Part shown: piece by piece, positions 44,054 to 53,050 of the stretch
How the letters are laid out: every line of letters starts with the position of its first letter
Position numbering within the stretch: position 1 is the stretch's first letter
Source of the DNA: Flavobacterium sp. UBA7663
GTDB taxonomy: Bacteria > Bacteroidota > Bacteroidia > Flavobacteriales > Flavobacteriaceae
Length of the DNA: 64,000 nt
Assembly (NCBI RefSeq): GCF_002483315.1
Contig: NZ_DLHR01000020.1
Span: 199,821 to 263,820 of the forward strand
Reading direction: 5' to 3'
The notes under the pieces: model-generated
Told to the model about the DNA's origin: nothing
The model's database searches: none
What the model saw: only the letters and a program-made list of their open reading frames with translations
Made by a program: the position numbers and the translations under genes

Positions 44054-44508
44054 AATCAATTATTTACAACTTGATAATGTTTTTTGTGTTGTCAAGTTGT
44101 TCAATCAATAATAGTGAAATGACAAATCTTGAAATTATAAAGAGTACTTACGAAGGTAAAACTTCGGAAGAAAATGGTAAAAACTTAGCAAAATATGTTG
44201 CTGATGATATTAGTTGGACTGAAGCTAAAGGTTTTCCTTATGCAGGAACTTATATAGGATTAGACAATGTAATCAAAAATGTTTTTAGTAGATTGGGCAG
44301 TGAATGGATAGATTATAAATTTACTCCAGAGGATTATGTGGCAAGTGATAACAAAGTTGTTGCATACGGAACTTATTTAGGAACCTACAAGCTTACAGGT
44401 AAAGTATTTTCAGCAAGAGTAGCTCACCTCTGGAAATTGAGAGATGGAAAAATTATAAGCTTTGAACAGTTTGTGGATAGTCAAACTGTTAATAATGCGA
44501 TTAAATAA
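44047..44508 (+). CDS. NTF2/SnoaL-like lipoprotein
   Basis: 153 residues: lipoprotein signal (FFVLSSC) and one NTF2-like cone fold (AKYVADDISWTEAKGFPYAG, VVAYGTYLGTY, VAHLWKLRDGKIISFEQFVDS), often seen in SnoaL-type small-molecule enzymes or binders. It overlaps the MBL-fold gene. It is similar in fold to the cytosolic protein at 45282, suggesting a related ligand. Confidence 0.78.
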   Translation: MVKSIIYNLIMFFVLSSCSINNSEMTNLEIIKSTYEGKTSEENGKNLAKYVADDISWTEAKGFPYAGTYIGLDNVIKNVFSRLGSEWIDYKFTPEDYVASDNKVVAYGTYLGTYKLTGKVFSARVAHLWKLRDGKIISFEQFVDSQTVNNAIK

Positions 44509-44555
44509 AATCATTTTTTATACCTTGCATTGTTTTTAATAAAATTAGTAAACTA

Positions 44556-45137
44556 ATGCACGAAAAATTAATAGCCTATATAAACCAACATACATCTTCA
44601 CCTCTTTCTAAAGAAGAAGAAGATTTAGTTATTGCCACTTTTCAACCTAAAAAGCTTAGAAAAAAGCAATATTTTTTACAAGAAGGTGATGTTTGTAAGT
44701 TCGCTGGATTTATTGTTAAGGGTGCAATGCGTCAATATAGTGTTGACGATAAAGGCGCTGAACATATAGTACATCTTTATATCGAAAACTATTGGGCAAA
44801 TGACCGTGAAAGTTCCACTATGCTTACTCCATCCAAATATAATATTGATGCTTGGGAAGATACAGATTTATTAATTATTACAAGGGCAGAAATGTTAGAT
44901 TTAATGGAAAAGATACCTGCTTTAGTTCAAATGATTCGTTCAATGGATGAGAGAAATGCAATAGCAAATCAAAGAAGATTAAATGCAACTTTGAGTACAA
45001 CTGCAGAGAAGCGTTATGATGAATTTGCTAAAAATCATCCACAATTTATTCAACGATTTCCACAACATCTAATAGCGTCATTTTTAGGAATAACTAAAGA
45101 AACCCTAAGTAGAATAAGGAAACAATCATTAAAATAA
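44556..45137 (+). CDS. Crp/Fnr-family regulator (third of three)
   Basis: 193 residues from ATG: sensor fold (YFLQEGDVCKFAGFIVKGAMRQY) and C-terminal HTH (LIASFLGITKETLSRIRKQ). Same length and pattern as the protein at 42491. It directly precedes three genes or gene groups (45282, 45837, 46982) that each carry a near-identical promoter module, so it is a good candidate for their regulator. Confidence 0.82.
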   Translation: MHEKLIAYINQHTSSPLSKEEEDLVIATFQPKKLRKKQYFLQEGDVCKFAGFIVKGAMRQYSVDDKGAEHIVHLYIENYWANDRESSTMLTPSKYNIDAWEDTDLLIITRAEMLDLMEKIPALVQMIRSMDERNAIANQRRLNATLSTTAEKRYDEFAKNHPQFIQRFPQHLIASFLGITKETLSRIRKQSLK

Positions 45138-45160
45138 TATAAAGTTTTTATCCATTTATA

Positions 45161-45238
45161 AAAAACCGTTGATAAATATCAACGGTTTTTTTTATCAAAT
45201 CTCATTGTTATAGAATTACTTTCTAATGCAACTTTGCC
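45161..45238 (+). promoter_or_regulatory. terminator-promoter module A
   Basis: Hairpin AAAAACCGTTGA (45161-45172) / TCAACGGTTTTT (45179-45190), then ATCAAATCTCATTG from 45194 containing a -33-like TTG (45205-45207), then CAACTTTG ending at 45236. Modules B and C repeat the same order, and the distance from ATCA to the last base of TTTG/TTTA is 42 bp in all three. Confidence 0.7.
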
Positions 45239-45281
45239 TTATCAAATTAGAAAATAAAATAACATTAAAATTGAAACAAAA

Positions 45282-45713
45282 ATGGAAAATTTAAAAAACA
45301 CACCAGCAACCCAATTATTACAAAATAGTTTAGATACTTTTCTTGCTAAAGATATGATAGCTTGGTCTGAGCTTTGTGCGGAAGATGTAGTTGCAGAATT
45401 CCCTTTTGCCCCAGAAGGCGCTCAATCACGATTTGAAGGTCGTGATGCACTATATGCTTATTTAAAAGATTACCCAAGTTACATTGATGTAAAATCTCTT
45501 CCTACTTTAAAAATTTACCCTACAAATGATGAAAATGTAGCTATTGCAGAGTGGAGTGCATCAGGTGTTGTAATTGGTAATGGTAATCCTTATGAAATGA
45601 GTTATGCAACTTTCGTAACTTTTAGAGATGGACTTATTGTAAACTATCGTGAATACTGGAACCCACAAGCATTTATGAAAGCAATGAGTGGTGGAAGTTT
45701 TGCTGCTGAATAA
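45282..45713 (+). CDS. NTF2/SnoaL-like protein, cytosolic
   Basis: 143 residues, no signal peptide, single NTF2-like domain (SLDTFLAKDMIAWSELCAEDVVAEFPFAPEG, FRDGLIVNYREYWNPQAF). Such proteins include ketosteroid-isomerase-like and SnoaL-type enzymes; the catalytic residues cannot be assigned. It is monocistronic, between modules A and B. Confidence 0.8.
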   Translation: MENLKNTPATQLLQNSLDTFLAKDMIAWSELCAEDVVAEFPFAPEGAQSRFEGRDALYAYLKDYPSYIDVKSLPTLKIYPTNDENVAIAEWSASGVVIGNGNPYEMSYATFVTFRDGLIVNYREYWNPQAFMKAMSGGSFAAE

Positions 45714-45725
45714 CTCAATCTAATT

Positions 45726-45802
45726 AAAACCGTTGATAAATGTCAACGGTTTTTTTTATCAAATCTCATTGTTGTGAGGCTTACTTGTATCGCAAATTTG
45801 CC
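45726..45802 (+). promoter_or_regulatory. terminator-promoter module B
   Basis: Hairpin AAAACCGTTGA (45726-45736) / TCAACGGTTTT (45743-45753), ATCAAATCTCATTGTTG from 45758, and GCAAATTTG ending at 45800. Nearly the same sequence as module A and the same 42-bp spacing. Confidence 0.7.
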
Positions 45803-45836
45803 TATCAAATTAAATTTAATCAAATAAAAAAATCAA

Positions 45837-46838
45837 ATGAATACAAAATTATCAAAAACAGTTGTTTTTCACGAGGCAGGTGCTCCTGAAGTATTAAAAG
45901 TAGAACAAATAGAAGTAGCTTTTCCAGCTGCTCAAGAAGTAAGAATACAAGTTGAATCAATTGGAATTAATAGAGCAGATGCTATGTACCGTCAAGGAAT
46001 GTATATTGAAAATCCTATTTTTCCAGCACAAATAGGTTATGAAGCGGCTGGAATTATAGAGGCAGTTGGTGATGACGTTAAGCACTTAGCAGTTGGTGAT
46101 GTCGTAAATGTTATTCCAGGTTTTTCATTACACAATTATGCTTCTTATGGTGAATATATTAATATGCCAGCCTATGCCGTTCACAAATATCCTTCTAATC
46201 TGACTTTTGATGAAGCTGCTTCTGTTTGGACAAGTTATTTAACAATGTATGGAATGGTAGTACATTCAGGTCAATTAAAGGCAGGTCAATTTGCTTTAAT
46301 TAATGCTGCTTCAAGCAGTGCGGGTTTGGCAGCTATTCAAATGACAAACTATGTTGGTGGAATTGCTATTGCACTAACTACTTCACCTAAGAAAAAGGAA
46401 GCTTTACTGAAAGCTGGGGCAGCTCATGTAATTGTAACATCGGAACAAGATATTGCAACTGAAGTTTTAAAGATTACTGATAATGTAGGCGCACATTTAA
46501 TTTTAGATCCTGTTGTGGGAGCTAAATTCAGCAATCTATTAAGTTCTGTAGCCGAAAACGGAAAAGTATTTGTTTATGGTGCCTTAAGTCATGAACCAGC
46601 AAGTTTTCCAGCATTTGATGTTTTAATGAAAACACCAACCATTAGAGGGTATTCTGCCATTGAGGTAATGGGAAATATGGAAGTTTTGATGCAAGCCATC
46701 ACTTTTATTGATAAAGGATTATTAGAAGAAAAATTAAAACCAGTTATCGATAAAACTTTTAACATTAATGACATCATTGCTTCTCATAATTATCTAGAAT
46801 CTAACCAACAATTTGGAAAAATTGTAGTAAAAATATAG
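45837..46838 (+). CDS. zinc-independent quinone oxidoreductase-like dehydrogenase (MDR family)
   Basis: 333 residues. GroES-like N-terminal domain (INRADAMYRQGMY, IGYEAAGIIEAVGDDV) and a Rossmann domain with NAASSSAGLAAIQ for NAD(P)H. The Cys/His zinc ligands of alcohol dehydrogenases are missing, matching quinone oxidoreductase/enoyl reductase members of the medium-chain family. It is controlled by module B, and module C lies just downstream. Confidence 0.85.
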   Translation: MNTKLSKTVVFHEAGAPEVLKVEQIEVAFPAAQEVRIQVESIGINRADAMYRQGMYIENPIFPAQIGYEAAGIIEAVGDDVKHLAVGDVVNVIPGFSLHNYASYGEYINMPAYAVHKYPSNLTFDEAASVWTSYLTMYGMVVHSGQLKAGQFALINAASSSAGLAAIQMTNYVGGIAIALTTSPKKKEALLKAGAAHVIVTSEQDIATEVLKITDNVGAHLILDPVVGAKFSNLLSSVAENGKVFVYGALSHEPASFPAFDVLMKTPTIRGYSAIEVMGNMEVLMQAITFIDKGLLEEKLKPVIDKTFNINDIIASHNYLESNQQFGKIVVKI

Positions 46839-46861
46839 TTGTCGTAAAACCTAATAAAACT

Positions 46862-46939
46862 AAAAACCGTTGACATTTATCAACGGTTTTTTTTATCATA
46901 TCTCATCGCTTTCAGGTTTGTTTTAGATGCAACTTTACA
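46862..46939 (+). promoter_or_regulatory. terminator-promoter module C
   Basis: Hairpin AAAAACCGTTGA (46862-46873) / TCAACGGTTTTT (46880-46891), ATCATATCTCATCG from 46895, and GCAACTTTA ending at 46937. Same 42-bp spacing as A and B, but TCG and TTTA replace TTG and TTTG, so it may be a weaker promoter. Confidence 0.65.
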
Positions 46940-46981
46940 TCATAGAAATTAAAAAAAATAACATTTAAAAATTAAAAAAAA

Positions 46982-47371
46982 ATGAAAACAAACAAAATTA
47001 TTTATTGGACAACAACTGGAATTATTAGTGCTATGATGCTTTTTAGTGCATTTGGTTATTTTACTAATCCTGATATGAAAGCGGCATTCGTGCATTTAGG
47101 ATTTCCAGATTATTTCAGAATTGAATTAGGCGTATTGAAAGTCTTAGGTGCTTTAGCTTTATTACTTCCAATGGTTTCAAATAAGATAAAATCATTTGCT
47201 TATTTCGGATTTGCTATAACTTTCCTTTCTGCATTTATTGCACATATTTCAGTTGGTGATGCTATGTCTGTTGCTATTCCACCAATTGTATTTTTAGTGA
47301 TTTTGGTTGTATCCTATTATTTCCAGAACAAATTAAATAATAATGAAGCAAGTAATGAAAAAGCAAACTAG
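46982..47371 (+). CDS. DoxX-family membrane protein
   Basis: 129 residues with four predicted helices and the DoxX-like pattern (FSAFGYFTNPDMKAAFVHLGFPDYFRIELGVLKVLGALALL split over helices 1-3). DoxX-like proteins occur in quinone or redox-stress loci; the exact function here is unknown. It overlaps the pirin gene by 29 bases. Confidence 0.8.
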   Translation: MKTNKIIYWTTTGIISAMMLFSAFGYFTNPDMKAAFVHLGFPDYFRIELGVLKVLGALALLLPMVSNKIKSFAYFGFAITFLSAFIAHISVGDAMSVAIPPIVFLVILVVSYYFQNKLNNNEASNEKAN

Positions 47372-48230
47372 TTTTTCAACAAAAGGATACAGAGCCGATT
47401 TAGGACCTTTGACAATTAATCGATTATTGCCTAATCGTTATGCTGATAAAGTTGGACCTTTTGTTTTTCTTGATTATGTAGCTCCTGCAATTAAAAAGAC
47501 AATTACTAAAAATGGGATGGGAGCACATCCGCATAGGGGAATTGCAACATTAACTTATATTCTCCAAGGTGAAGTAGAACATTTTGATAGTGCTGGTCAT
47601 ACAGGCGAAATACATTCTGGTGGTGCACAATGGATGAAAGCTGGTAATGGAATTATCCACGATGAGAATTTTAATTATGATTCTCTTACTGATAGTAAAT
47701 ACGTTCATGGTTTTCAATTTTGGATTAATCTTCCTGCAAAAATAAAAGCAGAAAGCCCAGCTCATATTGCTATCCAAGCAGAGGAAATACCTATGAAGAA
47801 ACTGTCAAACAATAGCGGTTGGATTAAAGTGATTGTAGGTAATTATGAAGGATTGAATTCTAAAATTCCAAATTATTCCGAACAGTTTCTATATCATATT
47901 CAATTGGAAGCAGGTAAAGAATTTTCGATTAACATGGTTGAAAAAACGGAAGTCGCAGCTTTTTTACCTACTAAAAATGCTCTTCTTAATGATGAAGAAT
48001 TTCAAGCAGGAGAGTTTATCGAATTTGGAAGAAATGCAGGCGAAATAGAAATTAAAAACACGTCTAATACTGCGATTGAGGTGTTATTATTTGGAGGAGA
48101 AGAATACACTGAACCAATAGTAGCTGAAGGACCATTTGTAATGAATACGTTAGGTGAAATTGCGGAGGCATACCGAGATTTTTACGCAGGAAAATATGGA
48201 GAAATCAAATTAATTAAAAAAAGTGCTTAA
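47343..48230 (+). CDS. pirin-family protein
   Basis: 295 residues, two cupin halves. The N-terminal cupin has the pirin metal motif HPHRGIATLTYILQGEVEH and GGAQWMKAGNGIIHDE, suggesting a bound metal and possible quercetinase-like or redox-sensing function. ATG 47343 overlaps the DoxX gene; ATG 47355 would reduce the overlap and is a possible alternative start. Confidence 0.85.
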   Translation: MKQVMKKQTSFSTKGYRADLGPLTINRLLPNRYADKVGPFVFLDYVAPAIKKTITKNGMGAHPHRGIATLTYILQGEVEHFDSAGHTGEIHSGGAQWMKAGNGIIHDENFNYDSLTDSKYVHGFQFWINLPAKIKAESPAHIAIQAEEIPMKKLSNNSGWIKVIVGNYEGLNSKIPNYSEQFLYHIQLEAGKEFSINMVEKTEVAAFLPTKNALLNDEEFQAGEFIEFGRNAGEIEIKNTSNTAIEVLLFGGEEYTEPIVAEGPFVMNTLGEIAEAYRDFYAGKYGEIKLIKKSA

Positions 48231-48231
48231 A

Positions 48232-49311
48232 ATGAAATTATTAGTACCAAATCAAATAGGAAACTTAAAATTTAAAAATAGTATAGCAATGGCACCGATG
48301 ACTCGAGCTCGTGGTGAAGGTAACGGAATTGCTAATAATCTAACGGCTTTGTATTACACACAAAGGTCGAGTGCGGGATTAATAATAACAGAAGGGATAA
48401 ATATTTCAGAACAAGCATTAGGGAGTCCATTCACTTTAGGAATTTATACCGAAGATCAAATAGCTGGATGGAAAAAAGTCACCGATGCAGTTCATCAAAA
48501 GGGCGGTAAAATTTTTGCTCAACTTTGGCATACTGGTCGAGTTGCTCATTCAGTAGATAAAATGGGAAATCTACCAGTTGCTCCATCAGCTATTGCAATT
48601 GAAGGACAACAACATTTTTCGTCTCAAGGTCTTTTGGATTATGAAATTCCAAGAGCTTTAGAAACAGCTGAAGTAAAAGTAGTTATTCAAGATTACAAGC
48701 AAGCTGCTATCAATGCAATGAAAGCAGGTTTTGATGGAGTTGAATTGCATGCTGCTACAGGATATTTACCAAACCAATTCTTAGCTGAAAGTTCAAATTT
48801 TCGTACAGATCAGTATGGTGGTAATATTGAAAATCGCAGTCGCTTTATTTTGGAAATAATGCAAGAAATGGTAACAGCTATTGGTGTTGATAAAGTAGGA
48901 ATTAAGCTATCTCCAAGCGTGCCCTACAATAGTATTTTACATAGTAATCCACTTGAAGACTATACTTATTTGATAGAAAAATTGAATGTATTACCATTAG
49001 CATACATTCATCTTATGAATGCGCTATTTCTACCTGAAAATGGATTACCTCAATACCCAAGAGATGTAATAGGAACATTGGGTAAGCTAACCAAACACTT
49101 TTTAATTGCAAATGCGGGTTATACACGTGAAACAGGAGAACAAGAATTAGAAAAAGGAATTGCAAACATGATTTCATTTGGAGTGTCTTTTATCGCAAAT
49201 CCCGATTTGGTAAAACGTTTTGAACTTAACGCTGAACTCAATGAAGCCGACCGTACTACATTTTATGGAGGAAATGAAAAAGGTTATACCGATTATTCGG
49301 TTTTAGCATAG
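48232..49311 (+). CDS. old yellow enzyme-type alkene reductase
   Basis: 359 residues with the OYE FMN barrel: AMAPMTRARG, FAQLWHTGRVAH, and GVELHAATGYLPNQFLAESS, which holds the active-site His pair position and Tyr. It reduces activated C=C bonds with NADPH and commonly detoxifies quinones or enones. A GTG at 48223 is an alternative start, but ATG 48232, one base after the pirin stop, is preferred. Confidence 0.9.
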   Translation: MKLLVPNQIGNLKFKNSIAMAPMTRARGEGNGIANNLTALYYTQRSSAGLIITEGINISEQALGSPFTLGIYTEDQIAGWKKVTDAVHQKGGKIFAQLWHTGRVAHSVDKMGNLPVAPSAIAIEGQQHFSSQGLLDYEIPRALETAEVKVVIQDYKQAAINAMKAGFDGVELHAATGYLPNQFLAESSNFRTDQYGGNIENRSRFILEIMQEMVTAIGVDKVGIKLSPSVPYNSILHSNPLEDYTYLIEKLNVLPLAYIHLMNALFLPENGLPQYPRDVIGTLGKLTKHFLIANAGYTRETGEQELEKGIANMISFGVSFIANPDLVKRFELNAELNEADRTTFYGGNEKGYTDYSVLA

Positions 49312-49384
49312 TTAAGAATGATTTACTTGGCATAATCTGTTCAAAATAAATCAAAAAGAATTTAACGATTAAAAAATAAATCTT

Positions 49385-50914
49385 ATGAAAAATTCACAAA
49401 ACCCTTCCGTTAATTATGATTTTATAATAGTTGGAGGTGGATCAGCAGGAGCTGTATTAGCATCACGTTTGAGTGAGAAAAGCAATCAAAATATTTTATT
49501 AATTGAAGGAGGGAAAGCCTATCCAGCCTCAGATTATCCTAGTGCAATTTCAAGTGCCAATAATCCTGGAGGAGATGCAGAGCATAACTGGGGATTTCAA
49601 TCGGAACCTACTACTTATGGAAACAAAATAGATTTACCACGAGGAAAAGTTTTAGGAGGGAGTTCTGCTATTAATGGAGCAGCTGCTGTAAGAGCACGTT
49701 CACAAGATTTCAAAAACTGGAATCTTCCAGGTTGGTCTTATGAAGATGTTCTTCCTTATTTCAAAAAATTGGAAACAAGTGATTCAGGTGACCCAGCAAT
49801 ACATGGTTTTGATGGTCCATTACCGATTCGTCAATTAGGAAAGAATGATTTAACTGCGGTTCAGGCAGCTTTTGTTGACTCAACAATCAATGTAGGCTAC
49901 AAAGCCATCGAAGATTATGACGGAGCTGATGCTAATGGTGTTAGTCCTTATCGTATGAATGTATTAAATGGTGTGCGAGTAAATACAGGAATGGCCTATC
50001 TTAATGATATTGTTCGCAAACGTAAAAACCTTACGATTATATCAGAAGCAATTGTTGATAGGGTTTTGTTTGAAGGTAAAAAAGCAATTGGAATTTTATT
50101 GGAAAATGGAGAACAATTTTTTGCTAACGAAATTATACTTTCTGGTGGTACTTATGGGAGTGCAGCAATACTACTTCGTTCAGGTATAGGAACAAAAAGC
50201 GATTTAGAACAACTAGACATACCTGTTATTGCTAATCTTCCTGTAGGAAAGAATATGAAAGACCATCCTTTTCATTATGCTGCTTTTGCACTACATAAAG
50301 AAATGGTGGACAAAATAACTCCTCCCATTGCTGCAAATCTATGGACATCAACATCTATTTCGAAAGAAGGAGAATTAGACTTACACATTACGGCTACCCA
50401 TCTTTTCCCACATGAATATAGCCCAACACAAATGGGTTTTGTCTTGGGAGTAGCAGTAACCACGCCAAACTCTAAAGGAAAAGTATGGATTGAAACAAAA
50501 GATCCAAACATCAATCCAAAAGTAGATTTAAATTTTTTGGATGACGAATACGATACTAAACGAATAATAGAAGGAGCTAAAATTGCAAGACAAATAGCCG
50601 CAATGCCTCCGTTTTCTAATTTTATTCATTCTGAACTAGCTCCTGGTATTTCAGTGCAAACAGATGAAGAATTGGAAATAGCCATTAAGCAAAATATCGC
50701 AAGTTACGCTCATCCTACAAGTAGTGCTCCGATGGGAGATATAAATTCTAAAGAAGCTGTTGTTGATTTAGAAGGAAAAGTTCATCACGTGGAATCACTT
50801 CGCATAGTTGATGCGTCTATTTTTCCAGATATTATTTCAGCAGCAACAAATATAACGGTAATTGCAGTTGCTGAAAAAATTGCTGATACAATAATAAAAT
50901 CTCAAGTAAAATAA
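49385..50914 (+). CDS. GMC-family FAD oxidoreductase
   Basis: 509 residues. FAD motif FIIVGGGSAGAVLASRLSE at the N-terminus, the GMC signature GKVLGGSSAINGAAAVRA, and C-terminal active-site region SYAHPTSSAPMG with NITVIAVAEKIAD. GMC enzymes oxidise alcohols such as choline or glucose derivatives; the substrate cannot be read here. It follows the OYE gene in the same direction, starting a run with two SDR genes. Confidence 0.9.
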   Translation: MKNSQNPSVNYDFIIVGGGSAGAVLASRLSEKSNQNILLIEGGKAYPASDYPSAISSANNPGGDAEHNWGFQSEPTTYGNKIDLPRGKVLGGSSAINGAAAVRARSQDFKNWNLPGWSYEDVLPYFKKLETSDSGDPAIHGFDGPLPIRQLGKNDLTAVQAAFVDSTINVGYKAIEDYDGADANGVSPYRMNVLNGVRVNTGMAYLNDIVRKRKNLTIISEAIVDRVLFEGKKAIGILLENGEQFFANEIILSGGTYGSAAILLRSGIGTKSDLEQLDIPVIANLPVGKNMKDHPFHYAAFALHKEMVDKITPPIAANLWTSTSISKEGELDLHITATHLFPHEYSPTQMGFVLGVAVTTPNSKGKVWIETKDPNINPKVDLNFLDDEYDTKRIIEGAKIARQIAAMPPFSNFIHSELAPGISVQTDEELEIAIKQNIASYAHPTSSAPMGDINSKEAVVDLEGKVHHVESLRIVDASIFPDIISAATNITVIAVAEKIADTIIKSQVK

Positions 50915-50924
50915 TTATCAAATT

Positions 50925-51671
50925 ATGACAACCTCAACAAAAAAAATAGCCTTGGTAACTGGAGCAGCAACAGGCATTGGTCGTGCTATTGCAATACGTT
51001 TAGCGAAAGACGGAATCACGGTAGTCGTTAATTATATTGGCAATTCTTCATCAGCCGATGAAGTAGTTAATGAAATTAAGAAAACTGGAGGAAACGCAGT
51101 TAGCTTTGAGGCAAATGTTGGTGTAGTTTCAGAAATCATTGGTCTTTTTGATGCTGTAATTCAAGAATTTGGAGGAATCGACATTGTAGTTGCTAATGCA
51201 GGAATAGCAAAAATGGGAATCCCGATTGCTGATGTTACAGAAGACGACTTCGATCGTATTAATGCTGTGAACTATAAAGGAACTTATTTTGTTTTGCAAC
51301 AAGCAGCCAAAAAAGTAAGAGATGGCGGAAGAATTATACAAATTTCCTCTACAAGTGCACTTTATCCAGCAGCAGGTCTTGGTATTTATTCTCCTAGTAA
51401 AGCAGCTGGAAAAGTAGTTACCGAAATCTTGGCACAAGAACTTGGTCATCGTCAAATATCAGTCAATAGTATTTTTCCAGGACCAACCAGAACGCCTATG
51501 ATGGAAAAAGAAGTTTCTAATGAAGAAATGGAACGAATTGCTCAAGGAATGAATTTAGGAAGATTAGGTGAGCCAGAAGACATTGCTAGTGTAGTGGCAT
51601 TTCTTGCAAGTGCTGAAGGAGGTTGGGTAAATGGGCAACAAATAATTGTAAACGGTGGTGGTAGAATTTAA
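50925..51671 (+). CDS. short-chain dehydrogenase/reductase
   Basis: 248 residues with a full classical SDR set: TGAATGIG near the N-terminus, NAG, the catalytic Ser in ISSTSAL, and YSPSK with the Tyr-x3-Lys dyad. The last residues GGWVNGQQIIVNGG are typical of FabG-like members. It begins ten bases after the GMC oxidoreductase, probably the same operon. Confidence 0.9.
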   Translation: MTTSTKKIALVTGAATGIGRAIAIRLAKDGITVVVNYIGNSSSADEVVNEIKKTGGNAVSFEANVGVVSEIIGLFDAVIQEFGGIDIVVANAGIAKMGIPIADVTEDDFDRINAVNYKGTYFVLQQAAKKVRDGGRIIQISSTSALYPAAGLGIYSPSKAAGKVVTEILAQELGHRQISVNSIFPGPTRTPMMEKEVSNEEMERIAQGMNLGRLGEPEDIASVVAFLASAEGGWVNGQQIIVNGGGRI

Positions 51672-51738
51672 CTCACAGCGTTAAAATAGTTTATAAGACC
51701 ATAAGTCAACTAAATGATAAAACTATAAAGTATAAAAA

Positions 51739-52503
51739 ATGACAAATAATAATAAAATAGTCCTGTTAACAGGCGGAAGTCGAGGACTTGGTAAAGAATC
51801 GGCTATACAATTAGCAAAAAGTGGTTTTGATGTAATTATCACCTTTCATACAAATAAAAAGGATGCAGAAGATGTAGCAAATACAATAAGATACTTAGGG
51901 AAAAAATCAGCCACACTTCAGTTAGATGTTTCAAAATCAGAATCATTTGAAGGTTTCATTTCGAACCTAAAAGAAACTTTAGAAAAAGATTTCAGTGAAA
52001 CTAAGATTAATGCCTTAGTTAACAATGCTGGTTCGGCTTATTATGCTCCAATTGTTGAAACAACAGAAGCTGCTTTTGACGCTATGTCAAGTATTCATTT
52101 AAAGGCACCATTTTTTCTTACGCAAAAGCTCCTTCCATTGATTAAAGAAGGAGGAAGTATTGTTAATACATCTTCAGGTTTAGTACGCTTTAGTTATCCA
52201 AATTATGCTGCTTATGCTATAATGAAAGCAGGAATAGATTCTTTAACACGTTATCAAGCATTAGAATTTGGACCTTTAAAAATTAGGGTGAATTCTATAG
52301 CGCCTGGAGCTATTGAAACTGATTTTGGTGGAGGTGCTGTAAGAGATAATAAAGTTTTAAATGATATGATTGCTAACAATACTGCTTTAGGCAGAGTTGG
52401 TTTACCTGATGATATTGGAAGTGTAGTTGCATTTTTATGTTCTGATGATTCAAAATGGATAAATGCACAGCGAATTGAAGTGTCAGGAGGAATTCATATA
52501 TAG
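51739..52503 (+). CDS. short-chain dehydrogenase/reductase
   Basis: 254 residues: TGGSRGLG cofactor loop, NNAGSAYYAP, SSGLVRFSYPNYAAYAIMK with the Tyr-x3-Lys dyad, and DSKWINAQRIEVSGG at the end. It is about as long as the preceding SDR but clearly diverged in sequence, so this is not a recent duplication. Substrate unknown. Confidence 0.9.
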   Translation: MTNNNKIVLLTGGSRGLGKESAIQLAKSGFDVIITFHTNKKDAEDVANTIRYLGKKSATLQLDVSKSESFEGFISNLKETLEKDFSETKINALVNNAGSAYYAPIVETTEAAFDAMSSIHLKAPFFLTQKLLPLIKEGGSIVNTSSGLVRFSYPNYAAYAIMKAGIDSLTRYQALEFGPLKIRVNSIAPGAIETDFGGGAVRDNKVLNDMIANNTALGRVGLPDDIGSVVAFLCSDDSKWINAQRIEVSGGIHI

Positions 52504-52579
52504 GGATTTTCTCATTATAAGTAAAAAATATACGTTTATAGATTAAATATTTTGAGATTTAATTTTAAAGAATTACAAA

Positions 52580-53017
52580 ATGATGAAACCAAATAAAAGT
52601 TTTAAAAAGTCTCTTTTAGCAGGAATAATTGCTTCTGGTTTTGCATTGGTAATTAATGGAATTATGTTTTTTATATTTTTTAGTAATGGAAAAATTTCAA
52701 ATGGACTTAAAGTTGATGTTAGTGTACCATTAACGATGTTGAACGTTGTTTTTTCAAGTATTTTGCCCTGTTTAATTGGTGCTTTGCTTTTTTTTACAAT
52801 AAGAAAAATAACGAAGAGAGACTTTGGTATATTTATTTTTATTTCAATTTTTTATGTGCAATTATCTTTTCTCAAAGCATTTTTTTTAGAATCAGAATTC
52901 CAATATTACAATACATTTTATGCCATGATGCATTTAGTGGATATTATTTTGTTATTACATTTTATATACAATAATGAAGGAAATTGTTTAAAGAAGTCTT
53001 TAACAATAAAAAAGTAA
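52580..53017 (+). CDS. small four-helix membrane protein, unrecognised
   Basis: 145 residues with four predicted helices (about 10-32, 46-70, 78-100, 112-132), basic at both ends. The pattern (FKKSLLAGIIASGFALVING) recalls DUF6069-like small membrane proteins of Bacteroidota, but I cannot assign a family with confidence. It lies between the SDR genes and the GAF-HD operon. Confidence 0.6.
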   Translation: MMKPNKSFKKSLLAGIIASGFALVINGIMFFIFFSNGKISNGLKVDVSVPLTMLNVVFSSILPCLIGALLFFTIRKITKRDFGIFIFISIFYVQLSFLKAFFLESEFQYYNTFYAMMHLVDIILLLHFIYNNEGNCLKKSLTIKK

Positions 53018-53050
53018 AATATTGCTTAAATTTGTTTTAAATACAATTCT

